Shown: piece after piece, positions 49,389 through 57,030 of the stretch
Position numbering within the stretch: the first letter of the stretch is position 1
How the letters are laid out: each line of letters begins with the position of its first letter
Assembly: GCA_934488615.1 (NCBI GenBank)
Contig: CAKSSJ010000004.1
Coordinates: 1-64,000, forward strand
Direction of reading: 5' to 3'
DNA length: 64,000 nucleotides
Source: an uncultured Eubacteriales bacterium
GTDB lineage: Bacteria; Bacillota; Clostridia; Oscillospirales; Acutalibacteraceae
Program-made: the position numbers and the translations under genes
The notes under the pieces: model-generated
What the model saw: only the letters and a program-made list of their open reading frames with translations
The model's database searches: none
What the model was told of the DNA's origin: nothing

Positions 49389-51137
49389 TTAAACGTAATC
49401 GTAATCAAATTTCATTGAAAGCTTAATACTTCCACCCAAAATGTCGTTGACACAATCAGGATCCCAACCTTCAAGCCACATGACTATCGTATATTTATGA
49501 TAGCCGCCTGCTTTTGTAAGAACGTCCTTGTCCTGCATAACCGTTGAATCGTTTATGAACAGCTTGTCGTCCTTATCATATTTATCATTGATATCAAATA
49601 CGTCGGTCGTTCCCTTTTTCGGCTTAGCATAAATCGTGGGAGTTCCGCCGTCTCTGATTACCATAACTCTGACCGCCTCATCGGCACCGAGATTTACTGA
49701 TTCGATCTGAAGATTTGCCGTGTAGCTTACGTCAACATCTCCGACGTTCTTTGCGTAGAATGTATACGCGAAGAATTCCTTACCGTTTGAACGGTTATGC
49801 GAACCGTCAACACTGTCAAGCTCTGCTGCCGACGGAAGCCATGTATATGTGCAATCGCCCATATCATTTACACTCGCGCCGCTGAGCACCGCCTTCATGT
49901 CTGAGAAATCTCCCGATTCCGAAAGAAGAAGTCCTCTCGTCTGCTCGGACTTGTTAATCATTGCGGTAAAATCACCGGTATCGGTTACACTGGTCTTGTT
50001 TTCAATAATTTCGCGAATGCTTGTAACCTCGCTGATGCTGGTTACGGGAACAATCGTCGTTACCTCGATCTCTTTAATGATCTCCTTGATAACTTCAACT
50101 TCCTTGATTACCTCTTTGATAACTTCCTTAATTTCCTCGACCTCGCGGATACTTGTAACCTCGCTGATGCTGGTTACAACTGAGTAGCTCGGGACCTCAC
50201 TGTAGCGAGTAACATCACTGTATCTCGTAATATCGCTGTAACGGGTTACGTCGCTGTAGCGTGTAACATCGCTGTAACGAGTTACATCACTATAACGTGT
50301 AACGTCACTGTAGCGAGTTACATCATTATATCTTGTAACGTAGGACGGAACCTCGCTGATACGCGTAACATCACTGTAGCGAGTTACATCGCTATATCTT
50401 GTTACGTCGCTGTAACGGGTTACATCATTGTATCTTGTTACAAATGTCGGAACCTCACTGATACGAGTAACGTCTGAATAACGTGTGATATCGCTGTATC
50501 TTGTGATGTCACTGTAGCGTGTTATTTCAACAGGTCTTACACTGGTAACTTCTCTTTCAACGGTTTTGATAACCGTTTCAATTCTTTCAACTCTCTGCTC
50601 AATAACTCTTGTTACCTGCTGAATTCTTTGGAGAGTCTGAATTCTGACACTTGTGACCTCACGGATGCTTGTAACTTCTCTTGCCGTAGTAGTCGCTCCG
50701 CCGATATCATCAATGTCAGCATCAAGAATCTTATTGATATCGTCTCTGATCTGAGTAAGCTTTGCTTTTATGAAGCTTATCTGACCCGGAGTAAGCTCAA
50801 GCGTGTTGATTGCCGTGCTGACCGCCTGAGTTTCTCTGTCCATCTTATCGACAACCCTTTTCAGATCATCAAAACTCTTGATGTCGGGAACCTCGTCAAG
50901 CATTGCGCTCTTGATAAGTTCATCGTATTCTCTTCGTTCGTTTATGTATGAAGAACATCCGAACATAACAGAAAGGAAAATCAAAAGGAGAACAAGGATT
51001 ATAAGGAGAATACGGATAACGGCTTCTCTTTTCTTAACCTTTTTGGATTCTCTGCGAACTCCGTATCGGCTCATGCGATCCTGTTCGGGGGTTGCACCGT
51101 CGTTAGGAAGAGGTTTGTTCTTATCTTTTCTTGCCAA
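49389..51137 (-). CDS. Membrane-anchored TRYSDV-repeat protein with subunit-like C-terminal domain
   Basis: A 582-residue protein. Residues 1-40 are basic and cytoplasmic; one span follows (IRILLIILVLLLIFLSVMFG). Residues 85-145 are helical. Residues 150-205 (VTSIREVTSVRIQTLQRIQQ) and 320-380 (EEIKEVIKEVIKEVEVIKEI) are coiled-coil-like and flank a central array of 17 TRYSDV/TRYNDV/TRISEV hexapeptides at 206-315. The C-terminal 200 residues end with the same WLEG..DPDC.NDI motif as the putative main subunit. Together this suggests an anchored rod presenting a fibre-docking domain. The TTG start follows AAGGAGTG with a seven-base gap. Confidence 0.8.
   Translation of the reverse strand: MARKDKNKPLPNDGATPEQDRMSRYGVRRESKKVKKREAVIRILLIILVLLLIFLSVMFGCSSYINERREYDELIKSAMLDEVPDIKSFDDLKRVVDKMDRETQAVSTAINTLELTPGQISFIKAKLTQIRDDINKILDADIDDIGGATTTAREVTSIREVTSVRIQTLQRIQQVTRVIEQRVERIETVIKTVEREVTSVRPVEITRYSDITRYSDITRYSDVTRISEVPTFVTRYNDVTRYSDVTRYSDVTRYSDVTRISEVPSYVTRYNDVTRYSDVTRYSDVTRYSDVTRYSDVTRYSDITRYSDVTRYSEVPSYSVVTSISEVTSIREVEEIKEVIKEVIKEVEVIKEIIKEIEVTTIVPVTSISEVTSIREIIENKTSVTDTGDFTAMINKSEQTRGLLLSESGDFSDMKAVLSGASVNDMGDCTYTWLPSAAELDSVDGSHNRSNGKEFFAYTFYAKNVGDVDVSYTANLQIESVNLGADEAVRVMVIRDGGTPTIYAKPKKGTTDVFDINDKYDKDDKLFINDSTVMQDKDVLTKAGGYHKYTIVMWLEGWDPDCVNDILGGSIKLSMKFDYDYV
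50190..50522 (-). repeat. Array of 17 hexapeptide-coding repeats (18-bp units)
   Basis: Seventeen in-frame units encode T-R-[YI]-[SN]-[DE]-[VI] and are interrupted twice by four-residue stutters (PTFV, PSYV), which shift the register to start a new block with TRYNDV. Synonymous third-position changes between units show that protein, not DNA, is under selection. A CRISPR interpretation is excluded by the absence of spacers. Confidence 0.9.
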
Positions 51138-51150
51138 AGCCGATCACTCC

Positions 51151-51897
51151 TTAGTTAATTTGTTTTTCTTTAATCGCCTCGCCGAAATAAGATCCTGTAA
51201 ACTGATCCGCTCCCATCTTGTTGAGAAGATCAAACATTTCCTTGGATTCTATTCCGTCGACCCTGACCTGCGCATCAATCTTTTTACAGAAATCTATGAT
51301 TCCCTGCACCGTGTTCTGAACCTTTTCGCTCGTCATTATGCCGTCAAGCAGGCTTTTGTGAAGTCCTATGTAATCGACATCGTAGTGAGCGAGGTGTGTC
51401 AGAGACGTATATTCAAGACCGAAATCATTGATGGAAACCTTAAGTCCCATTTCTCTGAAATCAGTAATATTTTCCATTACCTGATCCTTGACGGCCTCAA
51501 GAATACTTTCGTTAATGTCAAAACAAAATCTGTCAGGAGAAATGCCATGCTTATCCAGAATCTTTTTGACCTGAGCAACGAAGTTTTTCTTCGAAAAGCT
51601 CTTGACGGAAATCTGCACTATAATCGAATTAAGATCCGCCTCTCGCTCTTCGCAACGTTTAATCGCTTCGCAGGCTTCTTCGATCTCCCAAAGATTAAGT
51701 TGAACGATCTGATTCGATTTTTCCGCTATCGGGACAAAAAGCTTCGGTAGCATGACACCCATAACCTTATCATTGATAAGCATTGAGATTTCATAATCTA
51801 TCGCCATATTCAAGTGAATGTCAAATACCGGTCTGTATCTCAGCTCAAGCGTCCTGAGCTTTCTGCCTGATCCGGTATTCTTTTTGTTTTCAGCCAT
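51151..51897 (-). CDS. Degenerate EAL-domain protein (likely inactive c-di-GMP phosphodiesterase, possible effector)
   Basis: A 248-residue single EAL-like domain without signal or sensory domain. Fold landmarks are LRYRPVFDIHLNMAIDYEIS (the EAL motif becomes EIS), RFCFDINESILEAVKDQVME, and VSINDFGLEYTSLTHLAHYD, where the catalytic DDFG becomes NDFG, and VRVDGIESKEMFDLLNKMG, where the EGVE Glu becomes Asp. Loss of these metal-binding residues predicts no hydrolysis, though ligand binding could remain. It is the promoter-proximal gene of the fibre cluster, 13 bases before the TRYSDV gene, and may sense or switch the system. GGAGAG precedes ATG 51897. Confidence 0.83.
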   Translation of the reverse strand: MAENKKNTGSGRKLRTLELRYRPVFDIHLNMAIDYEISMLINDKVMGVMLPKLFVPIAEKSNQIVQLNLWEIEEACEAIKRCEEREADLNSIIVQISVKSFSKKNFVAQVKKILDKHGISPDRFCFDINESILEAVKDQVMENITDFREMGLKVSINDFGLEYTSLTHLAHYDVDYIGLHKSLLDGIMTSEKVQNTVQGIIDFCKKIDAQVRVDGIESKEMFDLLNKMGADQFTGSYFGEAIKEKQIN

Positions 51898-51962
51898 ATG
51901 CGACACTCTCCATCAATGTAAAATCTGCTAAAGCCTTCTGCCTTGTGGTCAACAGACGACAA

Positions 51963-51980
51963 AATACAACATATTGTATT
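51963..51980 (-). promoter_or_regulatory. Palindrome upstream of the fibre cluster
   Basis: AATACAA (51963-51969) - CATA - TTGTATT (51974-51980) lies 66 bases before the EAL-like gene, inside the only non-coding stretch (51898-52121) upstream of the cluster. No clear promoter hexamers are visible nearby. It may be a regulator site. Confidence 0.45.
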
Positions 51981-52121
51981 ACCTTACAAAAGGGGGCACT
52001 TGTCCTATTGACGCACTATTACATGTATATTACTTTAACATATTTCTGCGGATTAGTCAATAATTTTTTTGTCATTTAGCGAAATAAATATTTAAATATT
52101 TATTAAAATGTTAAATGCCTG

Positions 52122-53087
52122 TTAAATTATATTGCATTGCTCAATTACAGTATTCATCGCTCTTAAAACGGCCTTAATTTTTTCGTTCACCGATGCTAAA
52201 TTATTTTCTTCACGGCAGATGTATTTGTAAAAATCTCTTGCCTCTTCACTCATTAAAATGTGCTTTTCAATTTCTCCGACAAGTCTCTCGGTTCTTCCGT
52301 CATTATAATGAATCTGCACGTCCGTCAGCTTTGAAATCGAGCCAAGGGTCATTGTTCCCTTGTCACCGATAATCTGAGAGCCTGAAAAGTCTTGACCGAT
52401 CTTTGAATATGTAAGCGTAATTTGTTTGTCGCTGTAATCAAGAATTGTCGTGCCGTAGCCGTCCGCTCCGGTTGAAAGGAATCCTGCCGAAGAAATAATT
52501 TTTTCCGGCTCGCCGAAAAAATCAATCGCCGGATAAAAGCAATAAATTCCGAGATCGCGCAGACATCCCGTTTTCATTTGCGGATTGAAAATGTTTGGAT
52601 TTTCTCCGCGAAGAAGCGCAGGATATTTTGAGGAAAGCTGAGAAAAATCAAAATGCGCCGATGAAATTTTTCCAAGCGTTTTCAGCTTTTCTTTGATAAG
52701 ATTCCTGTGCGAAAGATGAAGCATCATTATTGCTTCCGTGTAAACTAAATCTTTTCTCTCGGCAAGCTCACATAATTCTGTAAATTCTTCCGGCGTTATT
52801 GTAATCGGCTTTTCGCAAAGCACATGCTTTCCGTTTTCAAGCATCAGCTTGCTCTGTGAATAATGAAGCGAATTCGGACTTGCAATGTAAACCGCGTCGA
52901 TATCGCTCTTTGCAAAATCATTTATATCGGTATAAACAGGAACATCCTTAAATTTTTTTACAAAGCCTTCTCCTTTTTCTTTTGTCCTGGAATACATTGC
53001 CGAGAAAACCAAACCGTCTACAAGCTCGGCTCCTTTTACAAACTCCTCGGCAATCCAGCCCGAACCGATAACTCCGAATTTAATCAT
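52122..53087 (-). CDS. Gfo/Idh/MocA family NAD(P)-dependent oxidoreductase
   Basis: A 321-residue dehydrogenase. The Rossmann glycine motif is FGVIGSGWIAEEFVKGAE; the EKP motif is in GKHVLCEKPITITPEEF; and LRDLGIYCFYPAIDFFGEP carries the catalytic-region His replacement typical of this subgroup. It oxidises a sugar or related alcohol; the substrate is not evident. It appears to be a single gene; the 87-base gap to the next gene has no recognised terminator. Confidence 0.9.
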   Translation of the reverse strand: MIKFGVIGSGWIAEEFVKGAELVDGLVFSAMYSRTKEKGEGFVKKFKDVPVYTDINDFAKSDIDAVYIASPNSLHYSQSKLMLENGKHVLCEKPITITPEEFTELCELAERKDLVYTEAIMMLHLSHRNLIKEKLKTLGKISSAHFDFSQLSSKYPALLRGENPNIFNPQMKTGCLRDLGIYCFYPAIDFFGEPEKIISSAGFLSTGADGYGTTILDYSDKQITLTYSKIGQDFSGSQIIGDKGTMTLGSISKLTDVQIHYNDGRTERLVGEIEKHILMSEEARDFYKYICREENNLASVNEKIKAVLRAMNTVIEQCNII

Positions 53088-53174
53088 TTAAAACTTCCTT
53101 TCATATATAATTCTGTTTCCGAAACGGGAAATGCGCCTTACGGTCACACTGCCAACCGCAAGACGCAAAACCGT

Positions 53175-56021
53175 TTATTTCGATGACCCTCCGATGTTGA
53201 ATACGTTTTCAATCCCGATAAATACCAGAGTAACAAGTATCTGCATCATCAGAACAAAGATCTGCGGAAGATCGCAAATAACATTCATCGCCGAAAGTAT
53301 CAGCACAATTACAAATCCCATGAGCACACCGAGCATTGTAAGCAAGCCCGAAACCTTAAACATTTGTCTGAGCGACGCCGCAAGGCAAAGGCTCTTCATA
53401 AATGTATACGGCGTGCCGTCATGAATTGCGATCGCCCTTGCCGCGAGCTTGGGTCTTGACTTATATTTTTTGAAAATTCTGCCCGATGAGGAATTCAGAA
53501 TTTTAATATTGTTAAGCCTCATATCAAAGCAGCTTGAAATCATAGCCTCGTTCACATTGGGATCGCAGTTACGGACAAGTATGCTCACGCCGCTGTCGCG
53601 CAGCTTTTGAAGATACGGTCTGATCTGCTCGTTCGGCGCATAGTCCACAACGATCATGGCCGCCAGCTTATGCGCGATTCCGAGATACATAACCTCGTGA
53701 CCCGCAATAAGATATTTGTCCTCGTCAACCGTTTCGGGAATCTGGATATTATGATTGACCATCATCATGCGATTGCCGAGCACAACCTTCTGCCCGAATA
53801 TCCAGCCCGAAATTCCCTGCTTTTCCTCGTAGCTGAAGCTCTTGACGGCAGGAAGAAGGTCGCGTCTGTTTACAACGACCTGATCGAACACTCCTGTCAG
53901 CGGACCGCCCGAGCGAATGACCATTGCGGCCGCATAAAGCATTGCATCATCAAGACGTACATTTTTAAAATCCTTAAAGCCGTGCATGGTGCATGCTTTT
54001 TGGTCAAACAAATCCTTGCTGTCAATTATTACAACGTTTGTTCGGCAAAGCTCGTTGACCGCATCCTGACATGAAATCATTCCGCCCTCTTTGTTAAATT
54101 TCTTATTGGTTCTGCTCAGCGGAAGCTCATAAAGAAGCGGAGCATATGCGGGAACACACATCGCAAACGTAATGGAAAATGCGGCAAATCCCGTTGCAAA
54201 ATCTCTCTTGACCGCCCATGCAACAGCAAGATTTATCAGCGCAAAAAGCAATGCAAGCGGCAGCAAAAGTCTTGTCAGCTTATCTGCCGAGGTTTCGCTC
54301 ATGCAAAGTTCAATAAGATGTGACGGGAATTTTGTCTTGCAGGAAAATCTGATTCTCGGGCTTGTGCTCTTAACATTTTTTGCAAGCTCGACTGCATCCT
54401 TGTCGTCCGAAATTCCTTCAATACTGTAGAGCTTGTCCTTATTATCGCCCGTACACATTTCCATTGCGTCAATCGTTCTTGAATGAACAACATAATTGTT
54501 TATTTCTCCCGTCAGGAGAAGTACGATTCCCGCACCCGAAAAAACGCTGACCGTGTTGCTGTCCGCAAAATAGAAAATAAGCATAAGCAAGCTTTGAAAA
54601 AAGCAAATAATCGAAGAAATCGAAATCATTGTGTTTATATTTATCTTTTTTCTCTTCAGCATTTCAAAGCTGTTTACAATAGTCTGGTTTGCAACAACAA
54701 GACCGAGACAGAGCAAAACAAAATTTGAAAAAATCGTAAGGATTCTGTCACCCGCAATCGTGGTGGATGACGCTGAAAAAATACTGACAAGCAATGTAAG
54801 ACCGAGTATAACTCCGAGTCCGATAATTTTATTGAAAGATTTTTTCTTTTGAGTGTTAAGGTATCTTATTACGCGGCGCGAATCCTTCGTCTGGGAATAC
54901 TCAATGCCGACAAAGCTTTCCGTCTCTTTTCTTCTCGGACGTTCTTCGTTTGAGGCGAAAAGCTCGCCGATCTTACTGCTTTCGGAATCGGGTCCGTAGG
55001 GATCTCCGTTTTCATCATTTTCGAGCAATGTAAACTTGCTGATTTTTTCTTTTCTTTTCTCAAACAGTTCCTTTTCGGCTTCGCTCTCGTCAATCTGCTC
55101 GGGTGTTTCGTCCGCCGTTTCCATCCCTGTGAAAACCATCTGACCGCCAAGCTCGGCGTCACGGATTTTATTTTTGAAGTCGCTGCTTTCCGCAGGCTCC
55201 CCGACAGAAATCTTTTCATCCTCAAGTGCGTCATCTGCCGACATAATTATCGGCGCACCTTCAAGATCCTCCTGCGCTTCGCCCTTCTTTATAACGATAC
55301 CGGGCTTTTCAATACATATTTCTTTCGTTACCTCGGCAACGGGGATCTGTTTTGTTTTCTCATCATCAGCGGGAGCTGATTTTTCTTCCTCTTCAATGAG
55401 TTCTTCAAGCTCCTCGTCAAACTCTTCCTCTTCGGCTTCTTCCTCATATTTTTTCGGTGAGTTGTTTTTAAAAGAAGCAAAGAAGCTCTCGCCCGATTTT
55501 TTTATTTTGTCTGCAAACGCAGAAAATCCTTTTTTTACAGAATCAACCGCCTTTTCCTTTTTCACGGGTGCAGCTTCCGTCATTATTGATTTTAATTTAT
55601 CGTTGTCATCGGGTGCGTCGTGCGCCTCGGAGATATCAAAAACCTTTACGTCCTTATCCTCTTCGGGCAGAGCATCATCAGACAAGAATCTGACAGCATC
55701 CTCGAGCAATTCCTCTTCAAAATCGTCGGATTCTATTTCAAGCTTTTCCTCTTTCGGCTCTTCGAAAATTTCTTGCTCGTGTTTTTCTTCAGGCAAACCC
55801 GCTTCTGCCGTAACATTCTCGTCCGCCGATTTTACGGAAGAATTTTCGTCGGCCGTTTCAGTCTCGCGATCAAGCTGTTCAAGCTGCTTTCCTCGGTCAG
55901 TCAGCTCGAGTAAACGGTCAACATCCTCCTTCGACCAATTTCTCGAGTCTGTGTCGCCGCCGTTTTTCGCTATCGTTTCTTCAATCAGAGCCATGAGCTG
56001 TTCATTTGTTAAATCTGACAA
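53175..56021 (-). CDS. Pseudo-P-type ATPase-like membrane protein with acidic N-terminus
   Basis: A 948-residue protein. Residues 1-370 are acidic and cytosolic with a possible short N-terminal helical motif (LTNEQLMALIEETIAKN). The remainder matches a heavy-metal P-type ATPase in order: two or more span pairs (FNKIIGLGVILGLTLLVSIF; NFVLLCLGLVVANQTIV), an A-domain-sized loop, further spans (LLLPLALLFALINLAVAW; TFAMCVPAYAPLLYEL), then a P/N-domain-like region. Where DKTGTLT should be, it has IDSKDLFDQ; GISGWIFGQKVVLGNR matches the N-domain, and RNCDPN replaces the TGDN motif. Without the Asp-Lys-Thr-Gly site it cannot be a normal pump. Start TTG 56021 follows AAGGGGTG; GTG 56030 is the alternative. 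Confidence 0.7.
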   Translation of the reverse strand: MSDLTNEQLMALIEETIAKNGGDTDSRNWSKEDVDRLLELTDRGKQLEQLDRETETADENSSVKSADENVTAEAGLPEEKHEQEIFEEPKEEKLEIESDDFEEELLEDAVRFLSDDALPEEDKDVKVFDISEAHDAPDDNDKLKSIMTEAAPVKKEKAVDSVKKGFSAFADKIKKSGESFFASFKNNSPKKYEEEAEEEEFDEELEELIEEEEKSAPADDEKTKQIPVAEVTKEICIEKPGIVIKKGEAQEDLEGAPIIMSADDALEDEKISVGEPAESSDFKNKIRDAELGGQMVFTGMETADETPEQIDESEAEKELFEKRKEKISKFTLLENDENGDPYGPDSESSKIGELFASNEERPRRKETESFVGIEYSQTKDSRRVIRYLNTQKKKSFNKIIGLGVILGLTLLVSIFSASSTTIAGDRILTIFSNFVLLCLGLVVANQTIVNSFEMLKRKKININTMISISSIICFFQSLLMLIFYFADSNTVSVFSGAGIVLLLTGEINNYVVHSRTIDAMEMCTGDNKDKLYSIEGISDDKDAVELAKNVKSTSPRIRFSCKTKFPSHLIELCMSETSADKLTRLLLPLALLFALINLAVAWAVKRDFATGFAAFSITFAMCVPAYAPLLYELPLSRTNKKFNKEGGMISCQDAVNELCRTNVVIIDSKDLFDQKACTMHGFKDFKNVRLDDAMLYAAAMVIRSGGPLTGVFDQVVVNRRDLLPAVKSFSYEEKQGISGWIFGQKVVLGNRMMMVNHNIQIPETVDEDKYLIAGHEVMYLGIAHKLAAMIVVDYAPNEQIRPYLQKLRDSGVSILVRNCDPNVNEAMISSCFDMRLNNIKILNSSSGRIFKKYKSRPKLAARAIAIHDGTPYTFMKSLCLAASLRQMFKVSGLLTMLGVLMGFVIVLILSAMNVICDLPQIFVLMMQILVTLVFIGIENVFNIGGSSK

Positions 56022-56026
56022 GGTTC

Positions 56027-56797
56027 TCACCCCTTTGCTTTGATACCCGACCGCTGTCTTGCGACCTCGTACATAAGTACACCTGCCGCAACCGACGCGT
56101 TGAGCGAATTTATTTTTCCTTTCATCGGCATTGATACGATGAAATCACATTTTTCTTTTACAAGCCGGCTTATTCCTCTGCCTTCCGAGCCTATAACAAG
56201 TCCAACTCCGCCGTCATAGTCCACGCCGCACCAATTTTCTCCGTCCATGTCCGCGCCGTAAAACCAAATTCCTTTTTCCTTAAGCTCCTCCATTGTCTGC
56301 GCAAGGTTTGCGACCCTGACAACGGGAACATATTCAACCGCGCCTGCCGAAGCCTTTCCGACAACATAGCTCAGCGACGCGTTTCTTCTTTTCGGAATGA
56401 TAACTCCGTGAACCCCAGTAGCCTCCGCCGTTCTGAGAATTGCTCCGAGATTGTGCGGATCCTCAAGCTCATCGCAAATTATAATGAATGGCTTTTCGCC
56501 CCTCTCCTGTGCAAGAGCAAAAACGTCCTCCATGCTTGCGTATTCATGGGATGCGGCATAAGCGGCTACGCCCTGGTGCGTTGAGGAATTGCACATGAGG
56601 TCAAGCTTTTTCCTGTCAACCTCCTTGATAACTATTCCCAGATCGCGGCACTTTGCAAGAATCTGTCCGATCGAGCCGTTACGCTCACCCCTTGCAACAA
56701 GCAGTGTATCAATCGCTCTGCCGCTTTTGAGAGCCTCTGAAACGGCATTTCTTCCAATTATAAGATCTTCACGTTCGGTACGTTTTTCGTTATCCAT
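56027..56797 (-). CDS. rlmB: 23S rRNA 2'-O-ribose methyltransferase (RlmB/TrmH type)
   Basis: A 256-residue SPOUT methyltransferase with an N-terminal L30e-like substrate-binding domain (LIIGRNAVSEALKSGRAIDT). The trefoil-knot motifs are LEDPHNLGAILRTAEATGVH, VGLVIGSEGRGISRLVKEKC and VSMPMKGKINSLNASVAAGV. It methylates the 23S rRNA (position G2251 in E. coli). The stop overlaps the possible GTG start of the next gene, so it may be transcribed together with the pseudo-P-type ATPase gene. Confidence 0.93.
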   Translation of the reverse strand: MDNEKRTEREDLIIGRNAVSEALKSGRAIDTLLVARGERNGSIGQILAKCRDLGIVIKEVDRKKLDLMCNSSTHQGVAAYAASHEYASMEDVFALAQERGEKPFIIICDELEDPHNLGAILRTAEATGVHGVIIPKRRNASLSYVVGKASAGAVEYVPVVRVANLAQTMEELKEKGIWFYGADMDGENWCGVDYDGGVGLVIGSEGRGISRLVKEKCDFIVSMPMKGKINSLNASVAAGVLMYEVARQRSGIKAKG

Positions 56798-56974
56798 ACA
56801 AATCCTCTGTTTCTGAATATATTGTTACATTTTATAATCTTATATATTGTACCATACATTTAAGACAAAAAACAAGATAAAACGGCTTTTATTTTCAAAG
56901 TTCCTCAAATGTTTCCTCAAAGCTCCTTTATGTTTCGACCTGTTTCTTTTTTGACGAGTTATAAAATGTAGTAG

Positions 56975-57012
56975 GTGTCGGAGAATGACGTCAAAGCTAT
57001 ACATATTATAAT
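56975..57012 (+). promoter_or_regulatory. Possible Spo0A-controlled promoter of spoIIE
   Basis: A near-match to a Spo0A box, GTGTCGGA (56975-56982), lies 24 bases before a TATAAT (57007-57012); the -35 is not consensus. In Bacilli spoIIE is activated by Spo0A~P with sigma-A. The assignment is inference from the gene identity and this spacing. Confidence 0.4.
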
Positions 57013-57030
57013 CTGTCGGGAGAAAAAATT

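Noticed and set aside
50190..50522. Regular 18-bp direct repeats that look like a CRISPR or satellite array
   Set aside because: They are in frame, encode the TRYSDV hexapeptides and have no spacers; variation is mostly at third codon positions.
51898..52121. c-di-GMP riboswitch upstream of the EAL-like gene
   Set aside because: I looked for the conserved core of the known c-di-GMP aptamers in this gap and did not see it; only an 18-bp palindrome is evident.
55174..56043. Plus-strand Ser-rich open frame of 289 codons
   Set aside because: It is the antisense shadow of the acidic N-terminal region of the pseudo-P-type ATPase gene; composition is explained by reversed GAA/GAG codons.
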